A program made the translations under genes and the position numbers. From Dryocosmus kuriphilus (Eukaryota; Arthropoda; Insecta; Hymenoptera; Cynipidae), in assembly GCA_038277395.1 (NCBI GenBank), contig CM076190.1, positions 236,684,618 to 236,748,617 on the forward strand: a DNA stretch of 64,000 nucleotides, in the 5' to 3' direction. The notes below the pieces were generated by a model. That model was not told where the DNA came from, did not search any database, and was given only the letters and a program-made list of their open reading frames with translations. Each line of letters starts with the position of its first letter. Within the stretch, counting starts at the first letter, position 1. This document shows, one piece after another, positions 54,485 to 64,000 of this stretch.

Positions 54485-54735
54485 ACTCGGCCGAACTTTG
54501 TCTTTTTGACTTCCAACTTTGGTTTGGCAGAATAATATCAATATTTGGCCCAGTAAAGTCCCATCGTCGTGCCAGATTCTGACTTTTCTACTCCTAACAT
54601 GGTTTGACGTAGTAATTTCAACTTTCGGCCACTTGATGGGTTATTACGGGGCCGGAATCTGGCTTTTTGACTTCCAATATGTTTTGCCGGAGTAATGCCG
54701 ACTTCCGGTCCAGTAAAGTACCATCGCTGAGACAG
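54485..54735. repeat. three tandem 80-bp units
   Basis: GGTTTGG at 54521, GGTTTGA at 54601 and GTTTTGC at 54681 mark an 80-bp period. Each unit has a TTTTGACTTCCAA-like start and a CCAGTAAAGTNCCATCG-like end. Confidence 0.8.
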
Positions 54736-54789
54736 ATTGTTGAATGTCGTAACTTAAGTAATATATATAACGTTAGTAAAATTCATTCG

Positions 54790-54875
54790 CAGAAAACTCG
54801 ACACACAGAGAATCGAACCCTAACCGCCTGAGTATAAATCGCACGCGCTACCCACTAGACTACCGAATATTACAA
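54790..54875 (-). mobile_element. tRNA-like element, possible SINE head
   Basis: On the minus strand TAGTCTAGTGGGTAGCGCGT (box A) and GGGTTCGATTC (box B) are about 33 bp apart. The acceptor stem does not pair convincingly. The 80-bp tandem units lie directly downstream on the same strand and may be its body. A degenerate tRNA gene is the alternative. From 54880 to 55800 I see no gene. Confidence 0.5.
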
Positions 54876-55802
54876 TTTATTCCGAACTTCGAAAAAGGAT
54901 CACTTATTCGCCACAGTCAACATAATTACATAAAACATTATTTTAAATCAATCTAGCTCATATTTCAATACAATTTCTTTAAATCTGTAGAAATATGTTT
55001 CTGATAACTTTTGTATTGTAAGGAAAAAAATATCACATTGATTAAGACGAAAAAATATCTTTTTTTTGTAATATTCGTGTTCCATTTTTTGTGTTTTTAA
55101 GCACCCTGCTTATTTCTGGAAATTTTGCAAAACAAGGTTTTCCATTTGACACTTAGAAAAATTCACGATCATGACGGGCTAACTAGTTAAGTGTTAAGTT
55201 GAGTAAAATTAATAAACAGGCTGATCTCGCTATGATCAGGCTAGGTCCTGTTCCGGTCCTATCTTGTAATTTGTGCTCAGGAGTACCTAACTAGGACCAC
55301 GAGAGCGCCAATAATGAACCTAGGCATAACTTGTCAATGTCTACGCGGGTCTCAAGTGTTCCATCAGTTATGATCAGAATTATGATCTCCTCCGGTCCCA
55401 CATGTGGGGTGGAAATAATTGATTAAATCTTCCTTGCGGCGTGACTACACTTTAATTTTCGAACAGTTAACAACTGGTACTACTTTTCTCCCCTTGTTTC
55501 GAAAGCTGAGATTTTCTCATAAAAAACCTCACGTTAGTTTAAAAATCATAAGGCTACGGCTTAAATTGGAATAAAATATGGAACCTGTTTCTTCAGAGAT
55601 AGAAGAGATTGGGAGGACACATTTCGAGTTTCATTTCTGATAAAAAATTCTCGATTATCCCAGAAGCAATTCAGATTAAATTTTCACTCATTTCGGATGA
55701 ACTCCGTGTTTAGAAAAAAATAGAAGTTGTAATGAAATTCAGAACAAAAAGCATAAATGGTGATTTTCGGAAAACTTGAAAATGTCGCTTAATTTGCCGA
55801 TA

Positions 55803-55806
55803 TAAC

Positions 55807-55869
<63 letters not shown>

Positions 55870-55888
55870 TAATAATAACAATAATAAT
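55803..55888. repeat. (TAA)n array at the 5' end of the R4-like LINE
   Basis: About 28 copies of TAA/AAT run directly into the first element base at 55889. Confidence 0.95.
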
Positions 55889-58800
55889 CCGGGTAAGCTC
55901 GATATTCGTGTTATCTCGGATGGAGCCCTTGACCAGGCCACCAGGCCCGTCCTCAGGTTGCTGTTAGAGGGGTCCTGTACTAAGGTTTTATGCTGAATAT
56001 AGTTACACTACTAAATAGGCAGTCGCGGACAATGGTCTTGGGATGGTTTCGAAGGAATAACCCCCAAGTCATGACGTGAAATACCGTGCTTAAGGCAGGG
56101 TGGCACCAGGGGTGTGGTGTCGTGTACGGTGTCTCTACGATACCAGGTCGCCTCCTGGAGTATATAGACCTTACCCTTGCATGCGGGGCTCTGTGAGGGT
56201 GCACTATCCTTTCCCTAGCTTTAGAAACCTTAATGAATAATTTAAGAAATTCTATGAAGCGGTGGTCTTTATCCGGAGATCGTCGGGTTCCCACTGATGA
56301 AACTGACGGGTGTGAAAGTACTCGGACTGATAACGGCGAGTTGCGTGATGGACAAGCAACTCGAACCATGCCACCCGAAGAAAACTGTGTCCAGCCAGAA
56401 CACCGGCAAGAGGCGGTAGGTGCCATGTTACCAGGCACAACTGCTGATGATGCTTCAGATCATAAAGAACGTCCGCCCACTTCAGCGGGAATATCGCAGC
56501 AGCGCATCAATTTTCAACCTCAACGTGATGAGTACTTGATGCGTTGCCAATTTAAGAATGAGTTAGGTGCGACCATCAGTTCACAAGATAGGATGGCCTT
56601 TTGCCGAAAATTTGTGGCGAAATTCCCGGAACTAACAACAGTAACAGAAGATGACTTCATTCGGAGAGTACAACTAACAACTCGGGAGAACCTCCTCCAT
56701 AGAAGAACGATCAGCCGAATTAGATCCGAGATTCAGACCGTTCTCCAGCAACAACAGGTAGATACACAGATCAGAAAGCGGATATCATGGAAAACCATGA
56801 GCAAGGATGTAGTCAGATGTCACTTTGAGGATTTCGTAGGAGGGGGGTAAGTGACCAGCGAACAGCATCGTCTGTTCATAGGCCTTCATCCGGATTTAAC
56901 CTCGAGGGTGATTGCCCAACACCTAGCTGAACAATTCCGCTCAATTGAGCGCCGAAAGCTCCTTTCCGTGGTCAAAATTGAAAATATTAAGAGGCGAGTG
57001 CAACAAGAACTAGCACTCCCCGAAATGAACCCCCTGGGGAGAGCTGAGGAGTAGATTCTGCCCGAGATACGAGATGCTACAAATGTTCGGCAGCTGCGCC
57101 CGTGGGATGTAGAACGAAGATTGTCACATAGTCGTCAATTATTAGGGCTTCATCCGCCGGAACAGGCCCCTGCGGAAACAACTGAAGAGCTCAATGAACA
57201 GAGCTTGCGTCTCTTAGGGTACTTCACTGATGAAATCATAGAGCTTACGGAACTGGAACCATCCCAAAGAGGTGCTCTTCCAAAATCTAGGATTAACAAC
57301 GACCTTCTCCGGTTAATTGGCAGCTTAAACAAGCACATATTGCCTCTGTTACTGCATCAAGTCATGAGCTTACAGCAGTTGCAGACTATTGCATATTGCG
57401 CTGCCGTCGCATGTGCCAGGAATAAAGCACCAAAATCAAGCCTAGGAGAAATGACACCTACTTCCCCAGGAATAAGTCAGATCCTTCGTGGAAATTGAGG
57501 CTTCAAAACGAAGTCAGCAAAATAAGAGCTAAAGTTGGTCGCTTGTACCAATTTCGGAAGTGCAATCGGGCACAAAAGCTGACTCGCCTTGTGCAGGAAA
57601 TCCTTCGTCCACTTAACATCTATCCAAGAATATCTAAGGATCTAGACGAAGTAATTGAACACTTTAAACAAAGGCTCATGGACCTGTCAGCGCGTTTGCG
57701 GTGCTTCAAGCGATCTACCGCGAGAGGTTATGAGAACAAGATGTTTTTACAAAATGAAGAAAAGTTTTACTGTAAACTTTCTTATGGAAAAATCAATAAT
57801 GCCAGTGAACCCCCGAGTGCTGTGGAGATGGCCAGATATTGGTCAGGTATCTGGGGTAATCATGTGTCAAGTGATTTGGACACGCCGTAACTTGACCTCG
57901 AAAAGGAGAGAGTTTTAGAGCTCCCTGCGATGGATAATCTATCTATCACAGCTTCTGAGGTAACTCGCATCCTAAAGAGGGCTAAGAACTGGAAGGCGCC
58001 TGGTCCGGATGGGGTGCACGGTTTCTGGTACAAATATCTGGTGGCTCTGCACCCCATCATTGCGAGCGCTCTCCAGGCCATTTCAGCGTATCCGGAACTT
58101 AAGCCCACCTTTATGACAGAGGGTGTCACGTATATGATACCCAAAAAACCAGATCCTAATAGTCATAGAGAATATCGACATATTGCCTGCCTTTCCACAC
58201 TTTACAAGTGTCTCATGGCTATTATATCTGAAGGCATCTATAAATACTGTAAAGAGAACAACGTCCTCGCAGAAGAACAAAAGGGTTGCTGTCGAGGCTC
58301 TCGTGGTTGCAAGGACTTGGTCACAGTTGATACTGCGGTTGTGCTACATGCGAAGCACCACCAACGACGCATTTGCACATCGCCTATATTCACTATAAAC
58401 AAGCTTTTCCCTCGGTGCCCTACAACTATTTTCTTGAAGTTCTCAGGATATATGAGATCTATCCGGTCGTAATTCGATTTTTGGATAACGCCATGAGCAC
58501 ATGGTGCACGAAGATCAGTTGTTTCAGTGGTGGAGCGACGAGGGACGCTCAGTCCTTGTCAATTAAAAGGAATCTTTCAAGGTGATTATTTCAGTTCATT
58601 ATGGTTCTCTCTGGCCTTAAGCCCTTTAAGTAGAACACTCAACAACACGTCCTACGTGTTTAATATAATAGCGGTAGTGGCTCAATCTCAGCTTACTCAC
58701 CTCCTTTACATGGACGATCTAAAGGTTTATGCTGGCTGTGAATCCAAACTGCAAAACTCTCTTAACATCTTACTGCAGTTTTCCAATGACATCAGGATGA

Positions 58801-60949
58801 GTCTGGGCCTGGGTAAATGTAGGAAACTGCATTCATCCCATGGAGAAATGGTCACTCCACTGGAAACGGATGATCAGGATCTGATACAGACGATGATCGT
58901 TAGGCAGTCGTATAGGTATCTCGGTGTATTGCAGGCAAAAGGAACACTTCTGTCTGTAATGAAAGAGGTACTTAAGACTATATTTTCGAGACGATTGAGT
59001 TTGATCCTGTCTACCGGTATCGGTGCTAAGAACATCACCAAGGCAATTAACACCTATTCCTCTCCTGACATACTCTTTTGGGTTAATATTATGGTCTAAG
59101 ACAGACCTGTAGGCTCTAAACAGAATCATCCGCGTAAAAATGTCTGAACATCCGACGCATCACTAGAGAACGGCTGTGGAGAGAATAGTCCTTCCACGCA
59201 AGCTGGTTGGCTGAGGAGTTTTGGATGTCTGACGGCTTTGTGAATCGCAAGTCGCACAGCTCCGTGAATACTTCCTAAACAGCACGATAATCCCGCTTTA
59301 CGATTACATCTGTAGAGTAGACCTGTACACTCCTCTGAAACTTGCAGTTTCTGATTACCAAAACATCGGACATCTAACTGATCAACATCTTAATGCTCAA
59401 TGGCGAGGCAAGCAATTGCATGAAAAGCACACTCAAACATTAGATCTTCCTTGCGTAGATACTGATGCTTCAAACCTTTGGCTAAAGCGGGGGGAACTCT
59501 TTCCGGAAACGGAGGGGTTCATTATTGCTATCCAAGATGGGGTAATGAATACGAGGAACTACGAAAAGCACGTCCTCAATATTGAGGCGGTTATTGTCAA
59601 GTGCCGCCTCTGTGGGAATCCAAATGAGACAATCGAGCACATCACTGATGGCTGTACGATGCTTCGCTTCGCAAGAATATGCTCGTAGAAGCAATGATGC
59701 TGCTGGGATCATCCACCAAAAGATTACCCTAAATCTTGCTTTGCTAAGGGAGTGTAAGCCTTATTACAAATACACCCCGGTAAGAGTACTAGAGAATGAA
59801 CATCATATCCTTTATTGGGACAGGTCTATCCTGACAGACCACCTGGTCAGGCATAATCGACCGGAAGTCCTCTCTTGGAACAAACGCGATGACCGTGTCA
59901 GAATTATTGACATTAGTGTTCCCTTAAACAAGAACATTCACCTCCGATATACTGAGAAAATCCAGAAATATGCGGAGTTAAGGCAGGAGATCATGGCCGT
60001 GTAGAGAGTGAAGAAAGTCACTCTTCACCCGCTCGTAGTCTCTTCCACAGCGAACGTTTAGGTGAGATGCATCCACACTTAAAAGACCTGGGAGCTGGGA
60101 AATTTTTATATCTTATACAGAAGGCGATATTGCTTAACACCTGCCGCATCGTCCATAGTTTTCTGGGTGTTGAAAATGATACTGGCTAATTGTCTTCTGT
60201 GAGCAAGGCTATCCCGCGTACACTAAAGATGTTGAAATTTTATAGCATTTTTATTTTTATTTTTTTTTTATTTTTATTTTATTTTTATTTTTTATTTTTT
60301 CTTATCTTTATTTATTTATTTTTTTTTCGCTATCGCGTCGTGTACATCCATGTACGTTTGTGAAGTTTTGTGTGTCGTCCACCGCTCTTAATATTGTATT
60401 TTTAGAATCGTTTATCTCAGATGCCGGTTCATAAATCTCTTTTTAAAAAAGAAAAGGACAAATGCTCTGGTTTCCATTCTCAGGTTCGTCTATGATTCTC
60501 TCTCTCTCTCTCTCTCTCTCTCTAAACGGGAGTGCTTTTGCCCCTTTGGCGCCTGGAATAAGCATCGCTTAATACGTTTTGATATTTTTTGACCAAACAT
60601 GACGTAAGAACTAAGAAGACAAATGTCTCTGATAATGTCCCCTGATGGAACTCGTTGCTTCTAAAAAAAAAAACAGCAAGCAATGTTTCCTTGGGCGTCA
60701 GTCTGATTCATTTGTGAACTTCCTCTCTTCAGAATAACACCTCATACTTCAGGCATCCCTAAGCTTGAACAAAAGCTGCGATGTTTCATGGTCCAGAGCA
60801 AGATTATATCATTTATTTGACGAATGCTCAAGCAGAATAATTTTTGAAACGACATCTGACACCAACGAATCTACTAAGCACTTGCCGCGTTCGCGACCGT
60901 GTTTAGTAGCGACTTACCGGGGCATGAGTACCTGTGGGAGGAGGTGGGC
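55889..60949 (+). mobile_element. RLE-type LINE (R4/Dong-like), 5.06 kb, inserted in TAA repeats
   Basis: The element lies exactly between the long TAA array (to 55888) and a second TAA array (60950-60973). The 3' UTR ends GGAGGAGGTGGGC directly against the TAA. It has no AP endonuclease. After the RT come a CCHC motif and a restriction-like endonuclease region. R4-clade Dong elements are known to insert in TAA repeats, so target, domain order and motifs agree. Many stops make it inactive. A T-rich tract (60240-60330) and a (CT)n run (60497-60523) lie in its 3' UTR. Confidence 0.85.
56233..60189 (+). pseudogene. single ORF of the R4-like LINE, broken
   Basis: The reading from MNNLRNSMKRWSLSG has in-frame stops at 56848 and 57052 and a frame change near 57497. 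The N-terminal 400 residues are of unknown fold. The RT begins VTRILKRAKNWKAPGPDGVHG, continues through GVTYMIPKKPDPNSHREYRH, a block from EEQKGCCRGSRGCKDL and IHYKQAFPSVPYNY, to LLYMDDLKVYAG. The polymerase box is thus YMDD (58707-58718) instead of the commoner YADD. The C-terminal part shows CRLCGNPNETIEHITDGC (CCHC) and PYYKYTPVRVLEN. HNRPEVLSWNKRDDRVRIID matches the restriction-like endonuclease motif, with Glu at the usual Asp. Coding similarity ends at TAA 60189. Confidence 0.85.
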
Positions 60950-60973
60950 TAATGATAACAATAATAATAATGA
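60950..60973. repeat. (TAA)n array at the 3' end of the R4-like LINE
   Basis: TAATGATAACAATAATAATAATGA directly follows the element end. Together with the 5' array it reconstructs one interrupted TAA tract. Confidence 0.9.
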
Positions 60974-60996
60974 TTCTCTTCATTTAATTCTTACAG

Positions 60997-61140
60997 AAGT
61001 AAGACTTTGCGGAGCTTCTGCTCCTACGAGACCTCAACCTCATCCCGGACCGCATGCTCCTGTCGGTCTTCTTCAGGCCTTAGGGCTTCATCCTCCGGTC
61101 GAACTTCATCCCACTGTCGAACGTCCTAATCAGCACTTCG
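60997..61140 (+). CDS. candidate internal exon C: symmetric phase-1, Pro-rich
   Basis: An acceptor TTTAATTCTTACAG ends at 60996 and a donor TTCG|GTAAGA follows 61140. The 144-bp exon begins with two bases, then 47 codons, then one base, so it is phase 1 on both sides and matches the phase of the signal-peptide exon at 46468. It reads VRLCGASAPTRPQPHPGPHA, then PVGLLQALGLHPPVELHPTV and ERPNQHF, with a short internal repeat (HPPVELHPTVE). The two other frames have stops. No family is recognised. It lies just beyond the TAA tract hosting the R4-like LINE, that is, within the presumed intron/exon background. Confidence 0.45.
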
Positions 61141-61556
61141 GTAAGAACCAGCTATTACAATCATTATTACGCTTACACGCACATACTATATTCCTGACAC
61201 TAAAGAAAAAAAACTGCAAACGAAATTATCATCTTATTTATGTGAGGACGTAATCCCAATTATCCGAAAGTATACTATAGTATCAACATTTAATGGTGAC
61301 TTTCTTGCAATAGTGGACTAAAATTAGGTTCTTCATGGAATATATAGTATGGCTTAATGACGGCCAAATATTCTTTTAGCTATTTCCATGGAAAACCCAC
61401 TCTTAAAATTCATTATTTTATTATTTTGAATGTATAGGAAGCAACTTTGAAGTGTGTTTTTCACAACTCTTATTAAAGTGTGGATCATCGATTCTGGTGG
61501 AACATTTAAAGAAGTAAATATACTTGTTTTCACACAATTAGAAAGCATTACATATA

Positions 61557-62847
61557 CCACATGGAATGAGAAGTCCCGAGCCTCACACAGAGATGTCGCC
61601 ACTAGGATTAAACCATGTATGTTTTCGTTGAGAACCAGCCTTTAGACAGCTCCACCTTGAGTTTTGTGACATTGCGTTCATTAGTTTTCGAATAACAGCT
61701 AATTGTGTCAGACAAGCTTTGATTTCTCGCGAACGATGGAAAGAGACGAGTTTCGGGTTTTAATGAGACATTGTTTTTTAATGGGAAAAAACACCGTGCA
61801 GGCCAAGGAGTGGTTAGATAAATGCTATCCAAAATCCGCACCATCAACTGCAACCGTAAAACGCTGGTTTGCGGACTTCAAACGTGGTCGTACCAGCACC
61901 GATGATGCTCAGCACAGTGGACGGCCCTCTGAGGTCACCACACCGGAAAACATTTTAAAAATCCATTTGATCGTTTTGAATGATCGGAAAGCGAAGTTGC
62001 GCGAAATAGCAGAGGCCGTGGGTATATCGATAGAACGCGTTAGCAACATTTTACATGAACATTTGGGGATGAAAAAGCTGATCGCAAGATGGGTGCCGCG
62101 TTTGCTCACACCGGACCAGAAGCAGCAACGTGCTGAAGATTCCGTGCGTAATTTGGCCTTGTTCCAAAGAAACAAAAAGGACTTTTTGCATCTATTCGTG
62201 ACGATGGACGAATCCTGGATTCATTATTACACTCCTAAGTCCAACAGACAGTCTGCAGAGTGGTTGGAAGCAGGTAGCGGCCGTCCGAAGCGTCCAAACA
62301 CGCAACAGTCGGCTGGAAAGGTTATGGCAAGAGCTTTTTGGGATGCAAGATGAATAATCATGATTGAATATTTGGAAAAGGGAAAAACCATCACAGGTGA
62401 CTACTATGTTGCTCAACTGGATCGTTTAAACGAAGAAATTTAAAAAAAAAAGCCGCACATGGCAAGGAAGAAAGAGCTGTACCACCACGACAATGCACCA
62501 GCACATTCATCGATGAAAGCGACGACCAAACTGAGCGAATTGCGCTACCAATTGGTTAAGCATCCTCCGTATTCACCAGATCTGGCCCCCAGCAACTACG
62601 ATTTGTTCCGAAACTTGAAAGGGTTTTTTCAGGGAAAGAAATTTACGTCGAATGCTGAAGTCATGGCCGAAACAGAGGCGTATTTTGAAGGTCTCAAAAA
62701 TCATTTTTTGGAAAGGTATCGAAATGTTGGAGGACCGCTGGAATAAGTGCATTACTTTAAATGGAGAGTATACAAAGGATAAAAATGGTTTTAAGGTAAA
62801 AAATTAATTTTTTCCTTGTGAGGCTCGGGACTTCTCATTCCATGTAG
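61557..62847 (+). mobile_element. mariner, third full-length family, 1,291 bp
   Basis: Both ends contain GGAATGAGAAGTCCCGAGCC with CTCACA following, giving inverted repeats of about 31 bp. TA flanks both sides (61555-61556, 62848-62849). Length and transposase motifs are typical of mariner. Confidence 0.96.
61736..62805 (+). pseudogene. mariner transposase with two nonsense codons and Asn for catalytic Asp
   Basis: MERDEFRVLMRHCFLMGKNT opens a frame that runs through both helix-turn-helix motifs (TATVKRWFADFKRG; IAEAVGISIERVSNILHEH) and the linker ARWVPRLLTPDQKQQ. The first two Asp motifs are VTMDESWIH and HHDNAPAHS. The third reads SPDLAPSNYDLF, with Asn in place of the catalytic Asp. TGA at 62351 and TAA near 62441 interrupt one continuous frame. 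A frame change near 62715 separates the last block (WNKCITLNGEYTKD) from the rest; the original stop is about 62805. This type of mariner protein is common in ants and wasps. Confidence 0.93.
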
Positions 62848-62849
62848 TA

Positions 62850-64000
62850 TACTCATAGGTTCATTCTTTGAATAGAAGAAAATAGCAAAAAAAGGTCCAA
62901 TATTTATGAAAGAAGGTAATCCAGCCGAGTTTCAATGGCATTTGCGTCTTTGAAAATTCATGAGCTGGTACACAGCATTTCTTGTAAATTTGACCTAAAT
63001 GAAGTCATAGTAATTTTTTGCGTTTTTTAGAAAAACAGGTTGTAATATCATCTGTATATTATGTTGGCTCTCACGGTGCTAATTGTTTAAAGAATTCCAA
63101 AATTCGATTAATATCTCAAGAATAAAAAATTTTAAAATATTACAAAGAACATATACAAAGTTCAATGAAGACGTACAGGAAACATGGCCGTAGAATGTCC
63201 TTGTAGTTACACTATTTGCAATCTTACCTAAATTTCTTCCCAGGAAATTTAGAAGGCGTAATTGAAGAGCATGGTGAACGTTTTCACGAGGACTTCATGT
63301 AAATGAAAGAAAGTTATCAAGGAAGATGGGATGAAGTCCTGATCAATGATAACTTAAAATTTAATACGAGATGAAGACAAGTGACCCAAACAAAAATCTC
63401 GTCTGAATATTCATTTTGAAAGAAAACAATTATGGGTTCCGTGATTTCTTCTTCCATGCATAATGTTGATAATGAATTATTTCATCAAACCTTCAATATT
63501 TGTAAATTATTATTTCATTTCATTCATAAGAAAATGTATGTATTTACATAAATATGATTCTTTCATTTTTAGTCTTGTATTGCACATTGTACCTCCATTA
63601 TCTCCAAAAATATTGATGCTACGAAAAAAAGAAGGCTAGTTTCAGAATTAGTGCTTCAAAATAAATGAAGAAGTACCCTAGAAATCGAATGAACACATAT
63701 TTTATACAATTTTGTTACTCAGCTCTATTTGTTTAATCAGGCAAAAAGTAACCTGGAGATTTTTTGACAAAATAAATGGTAAAGTCTAAGATAACCTTAA
63801 AGGTACTGACGCGTTTATGAAAACATCATATATCTGCGAAAGATGTAAGAATATTTTGACACTTCACTAGGTTTATTAAAGTTACACACTTACATAAACT
63901 TGATATAAATAATTATGCAACGCAAATTCAAAACGGCATTATACTGAAAATGGTTCGGAATCATGCGAAATTATGCGACTTCAACTTTGGGTGGAATGGT
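62850..64000. other. AT-rich end of window, no supported gene
   Basis: I find no transposon ends, tandem repeats or convincing exons. If a host gene runs through exon C, this is likely intron. Confidence 0.4.

Noticed and set aside
54790..54875. Functional tRNA gene on the minus strand
   Set aside because: No convincing acceptor stem.
21616..61140. Calling the candidate exons members of the aphid bicycle effector family
   Set aside because: No sequence motif supports it, and the transposon content suggests a different insect order; only the general layout is similar.
1..64000. CRISPR arrays, operons, ribosome binding sites
   Set aside because: The window is eukaryotic; tandem repeats here lack unique equal-length spacers and are satellites or minisatellites.

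Overview
This is a repeat-dominated, AT-rich stretch of an insect nuclear genome. A hymenopteran is my best guess, from the lysine-rich LINE family, the set of mariner families and the long degenerate A/T satellites, but no conserved host gene fixes the species. There is no rRNA, no clearly functional tRNA, no operon and no CRISPR array. Almost all recognisable coding sequence belongs to transposable elements, most of them broken, and many are nested so that relative insertion order can be read.

Layout: 1-5.4 kb holds hairpin repeats, a mariner, and a Ser/Pro-rich candidate exon. 5.4-15.5 kb holds degenerate satellite, a hAT-like MITE, a minus-strand RTE-like LINE split both by a MITE (3-bp duplication) and by a 4.8-kb plus-strand LINE (15-bp duplication). 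15.6-19.3 kb holds one copy of a 1.25-kb segmental duplication and a 550-bp tandem repeat with tRNA-like heads. 19.7-26 kb holds a truncated LINE between 100-bp direct repeats, a candidate signal-peptide exon, two satellites and a Tc1 element. 26.3-30 kb is a Transib transposon (RAG1 superfamily) with CACAGTG ends and unusually long inverted repeats. 30.3-35 kb holds an internally deleted, ORF1-only LINE derivative and a second RTE-like LINE interrupted by another DNA element. 35.9-42.1 kb is the second copy of the segmental duplication, now carrying a hAT-like element and a nearly intact mariner. 42.2-44.2 kb is a candidate exon whose frame resumes beyond a MITE that itself contains an internally deleted mariner. 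44.3-53.4 kb holds palindromes, satellites, a LINE tail, a TATA-driven signal-peptide exon, a mariner, a Helitron end and an LTR-like block. 54.5-63 kb holds a tRNA-like element, an RLE-type (R4/Dong-like) LINE sitting between TAA arrays, a Pro-rich exon and a last mariner.

The host signal is faint but ordered. All candidate host exons are on the plus strand: a terminal Ser/Pro-rich exon (4.8 kb); a signal-peptide exon (21.6 kb) followed by a Ser/Pro-rich exon (42.2 kb); and a second signal-peptide exon with a good TATA/initiator promoter (46.4 kb) followed by a symmetric phase-1 Pro-rich exon (61.0 kb). I infer, without transcript support, a tandem cluster of fast-evolving secreted-protein genes with transposon-filled introns. 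This and the Transib element are the two items most worth following up.
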